Shown here in pieces: positions 1 to 10,600 of a DNA stretch of 14,204 nt; positions within the stretch are counted from its first letter, which is position 1; each line of letters begins with the position of its first letter. Source of the DNA: Ectocarpus siliculosus (lineage: Eukaryota > Sar > Phaeophyceae > Ectocarpales > Ectocarpaceae); NCBI GenBank assembly GCA_000310025.1, contig FN649740.1:4463175-4477378 (forward strand), read 5' to 3'. The position numbers and the translations under genes were made by a program. Under the pieces are notes generated by a model. It ran no database searches. It had not been told where the DNA came from and saw only the letters and a program-made list of their open reading frames with translations.

Positions 1-445
1 GGGGACGATCCATGCGTGCCCGCTGCTCTCTCGCGACCACCCGCCGCTGCTTTGCGCGAGCCCGCTGCTGCTGCCCGGCGTTCACGAGGGCCTGTTCGGC
101 GGTGGACAGCGTGCGCCTCGGAGGCGACGGCGGGGCTGCCGCCGCAACGCCGGACCCGCCGCCGCTGCTGCCGCTGCCGCTCTTGTAGCCGGTCGTGCCG
201 GACGCCCGGGCGGTGGCGGCGGCACACCCCGACAGGCCGCCAACACCACGATCATTCTCGCCGTCACCACGACCACCGTCGTTGTGTTTCCTGGAAATTC
301 CCTCGCTCCGTTTCCCGGCCGACACACCAGCGGCCCCGCCAGTCGCAGTGGTAGGGGGTGCCTTGGAATACGCGCTTGTGTTGCCGTTGCGGCTACCAGA
401 CCCACCGGGAAACATCGCACGGCCGGAAGAAGAGGAAGTACCACG

Positions 446-483
<38 letters not shown>

Positions 484-820
484 CCGGAAGGAGGCATTCT
501 TCCGCCCAGAAACGACGCCGGGACCCGCCGTCCACAGTTGCGCTGGCTTCCCCGTCCCCCCAATCCCCGAAGGACCCGTACAGAGCGTATGCGAGGGAAG
601 AGAAGGGAAAAAAAACCTGCCTGTGGCCTTCATCGCCGCCCGGCACGCCGGTATGTCCTGGCAGCGGTCCGCGTTTCCGTCCTCTTCCCCCACATCCTCG
701 TTCGACACCTACTTGTTCTCCTTCGGCAGGATAACCGCGACAACTCCGCCCCGGGCAAGATGCCGTCGGGAGCTGAGCAGCCCATGCATCCATCACGGCA
801 TTTAGCGCGCTGCGTTCTTT

Positions 821-855
<35 letters not shown>

Positions 856-2723
856 ACGCTTCCGGCTTCGCCGCGGGCATCATCTTCATCTCGGACGGTT
901 CAACTTTCGCCTCCAGCGGGCGTTCCACTCGCGTGTCTTCGCCTCCCTTGCACCCCGCGCCACGGCCGTTGCCTCCCCCGCAAGCACCATGCGCTTTGCC
1001 CGACGATGACTTCGTTCTCCGTCGACGCCCGTCTTCTGCTGCCGCGGCCGCCGATCTCTCCTGCAGCTCCGACAGTTGGTTGTTCGCTTCTGCCACTGCC
1101 AATGCTACGACGATGCGATTCGACCGCCGGCGACCGCCTCCTTCTCTGGGCGAAGACGAAGACGAACACGCCGCCTCCTCTCCAAGAGCCCTCTCTCCGG
1201 GCGCTCGGCGTTCGCTCCCGCGGGGGATAGTGCCGCCAACGACGGATGACCCAGCCGATCGCCGCCTCTTCCTGCTGCTGCTCCTGCTGCTGGTGGAAGC
1301 ACCGGCCGGTGTCAAAGGTAGCGGTGTCGTTGCGCCGTCTTTGGCTGACAACGCTTCCTGCGGTGGAAAGAACAGGCGAGACTGTTGAGAGATCAGAGAA
1401 GCAGACGCGTAGACAGGTAGGGACGCAACGACGGAGGAAGTAGCCGCGGTCTCTCCCATATCTTCCTTTTCCTCCACTGGATCCGATGGAGGGCTTGTGT
1501 GACTCGGCCCCGTTGTCATCCGCGTCAGCACTGAGCCTGAGCGTGAGCCTCCCCATGCAAGGCGAGAGATGAAACCGCTATCGATACACCGGTCGCCGCT
1601 GCTCTCGCCGACGAGCGCCGAGACCGCCGCTTCGGAGAACTCCGACGCTTTTCGAAACAGCGTCACGCTCCAGACCGGCGTCGTCACGTCCCGGCCTTCG
1701 TCCTCCTCAACGGCCCCAACATCGGCATGTCCTCCGCTGCCGGCTAGCTCCCGAGGACGGCGGCGGTTTCGGCCACGGCGGTGAGGAAAGCACGCCATCG
1801 CCAACCCTTCGTCCACGCCCCCCTTTCCCGCTTCTGCCCGCCCACCGCGAACCCCGCCCGTAGCCTCCGCCGCCGCCGCTCCCGTGACCAAGAGTAGCCC
1901 TCGGCCGTCCACCGCCCACTTTTTCAAAAACTCGGCGCTCCCCCGGCATCTCTCGTCGTCTTCCACGAACAGCTCGAGGGCCGGCGCGAGGGCTCCGTCT
2001 GCGAGAAGGTGGCACGCGCGAGCCACCTCCGCCGGCGAGATCACCCGCGCTAACCGCAGCGCCGGCGCGCGGCCGAGCGTGCTCGACGCCCCCCGCGCCA
2101 CCGCGGCGGCAGGACCACCTCCGGCTGCTGAACCGCTAGTGACGCCTTCTACTGGCCCCGAGGCCGAGGGAGTAACCGCCGCCGCCGCTAGTCGCAGGGC
2201 GAAGCCATCCAAGGAGGGGAAAACCGGGATCGCGCGAGCTGGTTGCGGAGGGTTTGGGTTGTGGAGGGTAGCCGCCGAGGAGGAGGTGCCTGAGCTAGTC
2301 TGTGGGGGCACCTTGGCGGCTGTTGTTGTTGTTGTTGTTGTTGAGGGCGGGGCCGGTGCTGAGGCCGTCGTTCTTGTCGTCCCGGCTACGACAGGCCCCC
2401 GCCACAATAGCCCGGCGTCCAGAACTGGCCCAGCCTCAATCGCTGCAGAAACGCCACCGCTGAGGAACACCCGCGCGCCCGTCGACTCGCACCAGGCTTT
2501 CCACTGCCGCTGCCACGCCCGGCGCAACTCGCTCCCGCAGCCATTTTCATCCCTGCAGCTGCTGCTGCTGCCGCTGCTGCCGCCACCCTCCCCCGACCTG
2601 GGGGTTTGAACACATGCCGGGAAGATGGTGATACGGGACCGCGGAAAATGCGCGCGGGTCCCTAGCAAGGCTGCGCGGAGGGGGCCGGAACACGGCCGGT
2701 CGACCGGTTCGGATAGCGTCAAA

Positions 2724-2755
<32 letters not shown>

Positions 2756-4438
2756 TGCCGCCGCCGCCGGCGCAGAAGTGGCCGTAAACCCCACGCCGTG
2801 CGAGTCCTGGCTTGTCGTTCGGGTCGTTGCTGACGCTGTTGCTGTTTGTCGCTGCTCGCCACCGTTTGCGGACGCGTCATGGGCGCCACCCCCTGGGGAA
2901 ACAGTTTTGTTGAGAGTCAGGGGAGGAAACGCACAGAACCGCAAACCACGCCCGCGGTCGGTCATTGCACTAAATAGAAAACCTAGGGATACTAGAAGGG
3001 TTACATACCATACGTTACCATACGCACACATAAGATCGGGTGGAGGTGGAGTGGCAAGTAGAAACGCCCCTGCAAGAGGACCGGCTTCGCGTAAAATATA
3101 GTACCATTAGAACATGGAGGAGGTACCCGGCCCTCTTCCCTGACCCGATTGAATGCTTTATCCAACAGGTTTCCTGAATACAAAAACCCTGCGAAGACTA
3201 TTGCCACAAGATCCCCGTGACCCGTCAACCCGATCGTGGTCCGTCGAGCGCCAACGCTACGGTATCTGTTGCTATGCCGTGCCGATTGATATTGAGGTAA
3301 CAAACAGCGCTACGACCGTGTCGAACATCGCTACATACGTAGGTGGAAGTGCCGCGGGAAAAGACGGCTAGACGTGCCCCTCACCTTCAGCTGGAAAGGA
3401 TGAAGCGGCCCACAACACGTCGAGCATGCACAGGCGGCGGCCGTCATGACCGCCGTCGGCCTCCGTCCCTCCCGATTCGCCCCCCCGACGGCGGGACAGC
3501 GGCGCCGCCGGCGTCACCGTCTCCACCGCCGCCTGGCGAGTGAGCAAGGCTATCTCATCGGCCGCACTCCGGGCGAAGGCCTCCTTGTCTGCGTGCTCGA
3601 CTGCTGCCTCTGCTGACGGACTTGTAGTGCTGGCACCTTGGGGCGACGGCGATAACGGCGGCATCGGGCGTTCGACGGCGCAAGTAGCACTCTCACGGCT
3701 ACTACGGGTAACGCTGGTAGCGTCGACGACGTCGGCGGAAGGTTGACCACCGCCGAAATCTTCGAGCTGTCGGTCGATCAGGGCCCGGGTAGGGGCGAGG
3801 ACGCGTGTCTCGAAGTCGGCGGGCTCGAGCCAGACTCCGCAGCCTTCGAGGGCCTGGGCGAACGCAAGGGCGAGCTGGAGGAGGCGGGATGATTCGCGCA
3901 AACGGTGTTGTCGCTGTGGTTCCTGTTCTTGTCGCTGCTGCTCGCTTCGATCGTCGCGGGAGGCGGCTATTGGTTCTTCGGCGGCGGCGGTTGATGCTTC
4001 TCCGGTAGCCTCCAGCGGCACGTCGGGGCAAGGAAATACTGCCGCCAGCAGGACTCTCCTCCCGCTACGGCTACCGCTCGCAGTGGCATCACCTTGCTCT
4101 GGCTCTCTTGCTGTTGGTGGCCCAGTCGAAGGCGTGTCTCCTGCTGCTTTGAGGGGCCGCGTCGGCAATCCTGCCTTCAGAATTCCCCAACCACCTTCAC
4201 CACCGCAACCCTCTTCACTACCGGTGTTGCTGTTGGCGCCCTGGCCATGCTCCTGGGCTTGCTGCTGACGGCAGAAGCGTGAGAGTTCTTCTATCACGCC
4301 GCGCAGGTGTCGCAGGTAGAGCGAGGTTTTTCGCGTCCTCGCGCAGCTACCGCCTTCGCCACCATCGTGTTGCCTGCGGTCGAACCTTAGGCCGACCAAC
4401 GGCGCTGGCTCGGCCAGGAAGATGACACGCCTATCCAT
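1..4438 (-). CDS. Large unrecognised low-complexity protein, 3'-partial (runs off left edge); possible Treslin/Sld3-like
   Basis: Two exons are visible: 3385-4438 and 2892 down to base 1. Exon 1 starts at the first in-frame ATG (4438-4436); an in-frame stop lies upstream at 4585-4583. Its frame would end in a stop at 3370-3368, but just before that is a donor AAG|GTGAGG. Joining it to the acceptor TTTCCCCAG|GG at 2893 restores codon phase (phase 1). Exon 2 then stays open for 963 codons to the window edge, which is hard to get by chance. At least 1315 residues result. Ordered-looking islands are residues 1-60, 636-687 (starts ISPAEVARAC, later FLKKWAVDGRGLLLV) and 759-782. Runs are Pro 399-408, Thr 536-542, Ala 1032-1041 and Gly 1156-1167. 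RKRRR at 892-896 is a likely nuclear signal, so a nuclear protein is inferred. The visible C-terminal part is basic and helical-looking. No enzyme motif was recognised. Residues 760-778 recall the Treslin/TICRR N-terminal region, a weak link made from memory. Confidence 0.72.
446..481 (-). repeat. (GCC)12 coding repeat, poly-Gly
   Basis: Twelve pure GCC triplets on the plus strand encode Gly 1156-1167 in the minus-strand gene. It is a likely site of length polymorphism. Confidence 0.9.
823..855 (-). repeat. (CTG)11 coding repeat, poly-Ala
   Basis: Eleven CTG triplets on the plus strand read as GCA codons in the minus gene, giving Ala 1032-1041 between a Ser and a Glu-Lys-Glu-Arg cluster. Confidence 0.9.
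2321..2341 (-). repeat. (TGT)7 coding repeat, poly-Thr
   Basis: Seven TGT triplets on the plus strand are ACA codons in the minus gene, giving Thr 536-542 in a Pro/Ser/Thr-rich linker. Confidence 0.85.
2723..2752 (-). repeat. GGC-rich coding repeat, poly-Pro
   Basis: Ten proline codons (399-408) follow Ala/Ser-rich sequence. The adjacent plus-strand GCCGCC stretch (2757-2769) is complementary, so the GGC and GCC blocks could pair as a small GC-rich hairpin. Confidence 0.85.
2893..3384 (-). other. Intron of the minus-strand gene
   Basis: This is a 492-base intron with donor GTGAGG and an acceptor preceded by CAAAACTGTTTCCCCAG. It has a lower GC content than the flanking exons and stop codons in the exon frame at 3370-3368 and 3109-3107. 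An alternative acceptor (GGTTTTCTATTTAG, around 2972) exists but is poorer. No gene was recognised inside it; a 100-codon open frame at 3001-3303 is probably chance. Confidence 0.65.
3385..4438 (-). other. Exon 1 of the minus-strand gene
   Basis: Codes for residues 1-351 plus the first base of codon 352. The N-terminus (MDRRVIFLAEPAP) is a short hydrophobic strand followed by a helix-like stretch around LRHLRGVIEELSRF. A second ordered patch is RRVLLAAVFPCPDV, followed by a long helix containing LLQLALAFAQALEGCG. The rest is Gln-, Glu- and Ser-rich. The -3 base of the start context is C and the +4 base is G, so the context is only moderate, but no other in-frame ATG lies between it and the upstream stop. 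Confidence 0.7.
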
Positions 4439-4804
4439 CTGCGTGTGGTGAGTGTGGGCAGTGCTGGCTGGTGCGCCGAAATTCAAATCTTGCTCTCTCG
4501 CGCGAAGCGGCACCGTGACTGCAGGAGAAAGCCGGGGTACCCTATCTGTAATATCCGCAGGTACCCAGCAACACAACAACAGTCACACCAACGAGGGGTG
4601 TGATTGACCGTCGAATCCTTTGACACCCACCATCAACCGAAGGGACAGACGGGGTTGTGCGCAGAGGATCGCGGAGCGTTGGAATAGAGCTGCCGTCCTC
4701 AAGGCGGCGTCGGTGCAGCCCCGCTGCAAGGCAAGTACCAAAAATGTCCCGTTGTCCCGCGACTCCAAACGGTGCGCGTGCACACAAATACTGCCACCTT
4801 TACC

Positions 4805-4810
4805 TATAAA
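4805..4810 (+). promoter_or_regulatory. TATA-like box (TATAAA)
   Basis: The context is ACCTATAAAATGCG, about 282 bases upstream of the transporter ATG. If functional, transcription would begin around 4835-4845 and leave a leader of about 250 bases. It is a single consensus match in a region of mixed composition, so the call is weak. Confidence 0.3.
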
Positions 4811-4834
4811 ATGCGCTTTTTTCTGTTTGCATAA

Positions 4835-4858
4835 ACATATGCATGCACGCGCGCACGC
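4835..4858. other. 24-base alternating purine-pyrimidine tract (Z-DNA-prone)
   Basis: Perfect purine-pyrimidine alternation ending in CACGCGCGCACGC, just downstream of the TATA-like box and inside the presumed 5' leader of the transporter gene. Such tracts can adopt left-handed DNA near active promoters; here that is only inferred. Confidence 0.45.
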
Positions 4859-5091
4859 CGGTTGCGTGTCAGCAGACACGAAAGGCTTCGTGCGCAGCAC
4901 CGCAAGCACAGTAAGCTCCTCGTTGAAGAACATCCCGACGCGAGTCAGCTCGCCCATTCCCCACGGCCAAACCGTAAGAAAAAATGCTTCCTCTGCTTAC
5001 GTATTTCACCCTGTTGTATTGCACCTTGCGCCGCCGGTTGACTTGTTGCATCACAGCAGCAGCACAGCAGTTCAACTCTGTGCTCTGACCC

Positions 5092-5680
5092 ATGGGGTTC
5101 CTCGACGGCTTATGCGACTCCCCGGATGGAGAGGCGAAGTTCTCCTGGCATGATTTCTGGCGCCTGGACAATGTCTGCTCCCTGACGACGCTAGGCGCCG
5201 TGGTAGCCGGCCTGGTCGCCCTGCTGTCCTTCGTCGCAATGCTGGTGCATTACGGCTGCAGCAGCAGCGGCGGCGGCGGTTGCCGCGCTACGGGCTACGC
5301 CAACAAGCTGTGGAACGGCGTCAACGACGGCGGCGGGCGGGAGGAGACGAAAGGAAACGACGCTGACGACTACGGCGGCGGAAACTTCGCCTCAAGCGCA
5401 GCCGAGCCGCTGCTTGCGGGACACGACTCCTCCGCAGCAGGCGCGGGCGGGGACGGTGATGATATCGCCAACTCCTTCTTCGGCGTCGTGGCGGCGACCA
5501 CAGACGAGAACGACCACGAGGCCGGGAAGGTGGGCGGGGCGGGGGGCAAGAAGACGCCCAAGAAGGGCACCGGTGTCCACTGGCTCAAGCTCTTGCTGTA
5601 CTGGATCCAGGCCGGGTACCACCTCAGCGTGGGAGCCTTCACCCTGGTCGACGGCCACGCTGACAACAACCCATACAAGT
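5092..5680 (+). other. ABCC exon 1: N-terminus, TMD0 helices 1-2
   Basis: Codes for residues 1-196 plus one base of Tyr197; donor ACAAGT|GTGAGT. A short polar N-terminus with Trp/Phe-rich SWHDFWRLDN leads into the first membrane helix. A long Gly/Asp-rich loop (about residues 55-158) follows, ending in a KKTPKKG patch, then a second helix around WLKLLLYWIQAGYHL. This loop is far longer than in typical MRP TMD0 regions. Confidence 0.9.
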
Positions 5681-5770
5681 GTGAGTTTGCCTTTGTACTG
5701 CTGTATACGGTGACATGACGTAAGATACCACACACCCTGGACCGACGCTCTAAGCTCGATTTCCCCGTAC

Positions 5771-5813
<43 letters not shown>

Positions 5814-7548
5814 GGTACAGAAAATGGCGGCTCGTCGAGAGAGCCCTTCGAAAATGTATGGATCGTTTGACTTAAACACCCTACTCACCGCCGTGGAGTA
5901 AGGGAGCTGTGAAAAAACATCGATCCAGGGCTGCTGTGCGATATCTGATGTTGCCTAATATTCCGTGTGTAGTTCTTCACTGCTGCGGACCCTGGTGCGT
6001 TCATGAACCTTAGAACTGCGAGTCCCCATTGGTAATACCGAGGGTCCTCCTGGTTCTGGGCTTGATCCACCACCGACAAGTTGCCAATGCCGAGAAGAGT
6101 GATTTCGGAGAAGTTGTCGGTCGCACAGAGCTCTGCTTGTGGGTACTTTTGTTTAACCTCCCCGCTTCTGCGCCAACCCCTGGCTCTCGTTGCGCTGCTC
6201 TTATCGCGCCGGTGCTGGCAGACGTGTCCTTCTCTATCCTGATCCTGGCGTGGACGGTTCACTGCTGCACCGAGTGCGTGCACCACGCCATGATGGGAAG
6301 GCGGCGCAACCCTGTATATCAGGTCAGCAGCAGGCAAAAATAATCGAAAAGCGGTCGGTGACTACGGTAACGTTTTGATTGAGTTCGCAGGGCCCGGTGG
6401 TGCAGGTTGGTCCTTTGACGGTTCCGTCACGACGGCACGCGATTGCTACAACCGCGGAAAGAGAAGAGTGGCTCCTCCCGCGCAACCAACGCCGTTTCGA
6501 AGCTATATCCAACAGAGGCAGAGGAGCGCCGTGGTTTGGGTGTTCTTCCATGCGGAGATTCTCGCATCCCCAACAGACCTATGGGACGAAGAAGAACGCG
6601 GGGCTTTCACCCGAACAGGCCGACGACGGGGGCAGGGTGGGGGTCCTGGGGGGGAAACCGCGGCGGAATTGACGGTTCGCTTGATACAACAGTAGACGAG
6701 TCCACTTGACTCGTGGATTTGCAATCACACGTGGTATCCCTGCCAGCGCTGGTGATGTTTGTGACGCCTGCGACATATCCGTCTACCCCTCCTGCTTCTC
6801 TACTGCCCGCTGTGAGGTTTTTTCATGCCTTCTTCTCCCCCCCCTCCTCCACGCACGTTCTTTGCGATTTTCCTCTTGGCCCTCCTCTTTCTTCTTCTCG
6901 CTTTGCTCCGCGTTCCTCCATCACGTCCTTGGGACCTATGATACGCTGCTCAACATCAACATCAACATCATCATCAACAGGTCATTTTTCCGACGATCGC
7001 TTTCGGAACGGCGCTCTGGATCTTGCTCCGGACCGACGGGTTTGGTGGAGTCGATGCATCCGAGGTGAAACCGCCTGAAGAGCGTTTTTAATCATGCCGC
7101 ACTGCGGTACGACCTCAATCCCGAGTCTGGTCTGTTCTCGGCGGCCTGGTTTCGAGTGTTGCTATTTTTTGTTGCTCCAAAATGAACACAAAGTTTTTTT
7201 AGTTTGGGGGGGGGGGGGGGTGACGTTTTGAAGACAGGCCAGATTTTTTTGCTTACTTTTGAAACTAATGACGAACCGGGGCATGTCGCACCCCTCTCGC
7301 TTGGTGCCCATTTGCCACTACAATGTGCCAAGAAGACTCTTCCCCCCTCCCCGTACTGTGGTGAACTTCGCCGGCACCTTTTCGTGGCAGCCTGCGGCGT
7401 GGGACCTCGGACTTCTGTTGCTGATCGTGGCGGTGGAGATCTGGTCTTGCATTCGTGTCGTGCCCATCAAGTACTGTGAGTGCTCTCGTCATCCTACTAT
7501 CTTGATGCTCTCCTTGCTGTTGTCGCCGTAGTTTGGTTGGTAGTTTTC

Positions 7549-7613
<65 letters not shown>

Positions 7614-10600
7614 GGTGGTGGTGGTGGTGGTGGTGGTGGTGGTGGTGGCGGCGTTGGTGGTGGTGGGCGTTAGCGTTGGGGATGTAGTGGTGGCGATGGC
7701 GAGGTATCATAGTCTGCGCCGAGATTATGACTGACGCATTGTCGCTGAGTGTTTGGACGGGTTAGAGAAGCCCTCCCTACAGGACTGACTCCCTACGGGA
7801 GAGGGGTGTGTGCCAAGTCATACAGCGCACGGGACCCCCGTCTAGCAGCCAGAATCGAGCTTGACGGGGGCTCTCTTACATGAAAGCAAAATGGGTGGCT
7901 GACATCCCTTTTTCTTTTCCCAGCCACTCTTTTTAAGGTGTTTGCCCCTCCCCCTTTACCCCCCCCCCCGCCTAATGTTTTTTTGCGGTGCCGCAGACTA
8001 CCACTTGACTCCGGAGTACTCCTCGAGCATCTGGTCGATGTACAACTTCAACTGGTACACGCGCGTCATTGACAGGGGCTACAAGGGAGAGCTTAAGATG
8101 GAACAGCTGCCGGTAGGTTTTGACGATCTCGGACCCTTTGCAATTTTTGTGCTGTTGTTGGCATTGTGGCTATCGCTGTTCCTGCTCATGTGGTGGTGCA
8201 ACATGGTGCTAGCTCAAAGGTCAACGGCCGGGGGTTCTGATTTTTTGCTGCTGCTTGTTGTGGCACCTGCTAGTAAGGTTGCTTACTAAAGTCATAGGGA
8301 TCAGCTTACCATGCCTTCAACGACGACCTACGTAAAACCATTTCCTGGTGTCTCCACGTTCACGACCGTTCCGGTCGTCGGTCAGGTACTTGCAGTTCCC
8401 GCACCGGTCCTATCTGACGCGGGGAAGCTTATTATGTGCCTCTTTTTGGATTTTTTTTTTTTCAGGAAATTGTTGACGATGACCGAGCGGAGACCATCTG
8501 GGCGCGCTACGCGAAGCTGCTGTACCCCCGTGGGCAGAGTGCCGTTCTAGACGGAGAGGAGCTGGACGTGGGCAGGAACATCGTCCGCCTTGGGGGAAAG
8601 AGATACTTCCTGCAGGCAAGTCTCCGCCGTCGGAAAACAAATCGCGTTTTTTTTTCTCCGGAGTATTGTGCTTGTCCTGCGAAAAGCCCGATAGATAACT
8701 TTTGCTCGGAGTCGTTAAGAACTTGCCTCCAAAATGTGTAAAAACAATCAGATGAATTGAATAGAAACATGTGTATTCAAATGTACAATTTTCGCTTCAT
8801 TCCATGCTCATCATGCATTTCTTGATTCTTTTTTGCCGCCCCGCCCGACGCAAAAATTGCCAAGTGTGTGTGTTTTTTTTTGGGGGGGGGAGAACAGGAT
8901 CATGCAGTCTTGTACTTTGGTTAAGGTTCTGTGCTTGTCTCTTTTCTTAGTTGTCTTTTTTTTCATACCCCCTTTTTCGCCTTCGTATGCTATGTGTTTG
9001 CCTCTGCTCCTTGTTTCTTTTCGGCGGGGGGTGCGGCACCAACAGGCGGCGACTGCGCTCGTCGGGGCGCTCACGCAGCTCGTGTCGCCCTTGGCTCTCA
9101 ACCAGATCACGGACTACATGGACACGTACGATAAGGATGCCCCGAAGCAGGGCATCCCCCTCGTCGTCGTTGCTTCCGTCGCAGGGCTTTTCTTAGGCCA
9201 GGTACGTGTGTGTGTGTGTGGGGGGGGGTGCTCATGTTTTGCATGCCTTAGCGGTTAGACGGTTGACCCCGGCGGGTGGCTTGTTTTTGTTGGTGGCGTT
9301 GTTTTTGGTCATGCTTTTCGAGAGCTTGTCTGTTGTCGTGTTGTGGGGGTTGGCTGATTTGTTGTCGCCGTCGGTGTTTTCTGCTGACCATGCTTGTTTT
9401 TTTTTAGTGTTGAGAGCTTCTGTTGTGTACTGCTGGGGTGGGTGCGTTGTTTTTGGTGACGCTTTTTTTGGCGAGAGTTGCTGTTTCGTGAGAGCTTGTG
9501 CTATGCTGTCTGCGGCTGGCGTTGGTGTTTTCGGTGTTGACCAGCCATCCACCAGAGCTCCCTGCTTGCCCCGGCTAATTGTTTTTGCTTTGTCGCGTAA
9601 ATTTACGCGTCGGTCTTCTTGCCCAGCGTGTCCTGATAGTTGCCGTCTCCCTGTAGACCTCTACAGCTGTGTACTTGTGATGGTCGCTCCTCTCCCTCCT
9701 GTTTTTTCTTCTCATGTGGACCTGTTCACCTGCTGCCACAGCGGTTCGAGTGTTTGTGGTGATGATCAACCACCTCAACGATGGCGCCTAGCCTTTAATC
9801 GCGGCTTGTTGGCGGGCGACTTCTTGCGAGGCGTCTCGCGCTTTGTTTGTTCCCCCATGCCTCATGGTCTTGGGCCTTGTCTCGTGTTGTGTGTCGTTTG
9901 GATTCGTTCGTCGTGCCGGCGGCTTCCCGACTGTCTTTTCTCTTTGTTTTTGGCAACCCCGACGATTTTGCAAATTCTTGGTTTTTGTTTTCATCTCCTG
10001 GCGATCTCTGCCCAGCTGTGCCAAGCCCTGAGTAGCCATGTGAGCACTCCGTTTCTTTTTCCCTTCCCTCTCCCTCTGCGCGTGCCGGGGCTGAAGTACT
10101 ACTGCACATACCGTTGCATTCTGGCATGCTTTGGTCACATCGCGCTCGACCTTCGAAACGACGTCCGTAACCCTTGGCTGGGCAGGGCGTGGCGAACTAC
10201 TGTGACGCGACCATGTTCAAGCTCGGGCGTCGCATGGGCATCCGGTCCCGCTCGGCGCTGATATCGGCGGTGTTCCGCAAGGCGATGGCCCTGGACATGA
10301 GTAGCGCACACGCGGGACAACTCCAGGTGACCTGAGACGGCTGACGTGTGCCGCTTTTGGTTATTTGCGTCTGCGAATAAGAGATGTGCGTCTTTTTGCT
10401 CTTATGGTTGTGCGCATGCGCATGTATTTGGATTTTGGTGTCGCTGTTTGCGTCCACACGCGGATTGTAGTTGGCGTTCCCTTTGTTTAGCTCGGAGAGT
10501 TGAAATTGTATTGTTCTACTGTAGCCTTTGTGCATCTGCGCGTGAAGTTGTACTTGCTTTTGTGCGCCTGCGGGTGAACTCGTATTTGTTCTTGATGTGA

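Larger units (their letters stand above)
1..2892 (-). other. Exon 2 of the minus-strand gene (continues beyond window)
   Basis: Codes for residues 353-1315. The frame was read codon by codon from 3106 to base 2 with no stop, whereas the other minus frames here are broken. It holds the Pro, Thr, Ala and Gly runs, the RKRRR cluster (1259-1273) and the best-ordered segment (about 1886-2041). The last 35 visible residues (TAEQALVNAGQQQRARAKQ and onward) look like a basic helix. No stop or donor was identified before the edge, so the gene's 3' end lies outside. Confidence 0.7.
4439..5091. promoter_or_regulatory. Divergent intergenic region, probable bidirectional promoter
   Basis: These 653 bases separate the two start codons, which face away from each other, so they should hold both promoters and both 5' leaders. 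Open frames inside it (for example 4620-5153 plus and 4583-4957 minus) have low-complexity translations and no recognised domain, and are treated as chance. A TATA-like box and an alternating purine-pyrimidine tract lie in it (listed separately). Untranslated first exons for either gene cannot be excluded. Confidence 0.55.

Noticed and set aside
195-1230. Several long plus-strand open frames (195-734, 284-805, 358-1230, 933-1388) and minus frames 82-708 and 900-1556
   Set aside because: They are shadows of the GC-rich minus-strand exon 2; their translations are Pro/Arg-rich without ordered segments, while the minus frame runs on uninterrupted and splices in phase.
1884-3101. Plus-strand open frames 1884-2609 and 2625-3101
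   Set aside because: Same cause: antisense to the minus gene, low-complexity translation, no splice logic linking them.
3001-3303. 100-codon minus-strand open frame inside the minus-gene intron
   Set aside because: It lies wholly within a consensus intron, in another frame, with no recognisable domain.
6391-6672. Possible extra transporter exon after an AG at 6390
   Set aside because: It fits phase but the translation is polar and low-complexity, no suitable donor is clear, and the exon at 6981-7064 supplies the missing TMD0 helix directly.
7480-7734. Poly-Leu/poly-Val open frame
   Set aside because: It is only the translation of the TTG/TGG microsatellite in intron 4.
9206-10261. 351-codon plus-strand open frame covering intron 7 and exon 8 in another frame
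   Set aside because: It is Cys/Phe/Leu-rich from T+G-biased sequence, is out of frame with the clear ABCC exon 8, and lacks any domain.
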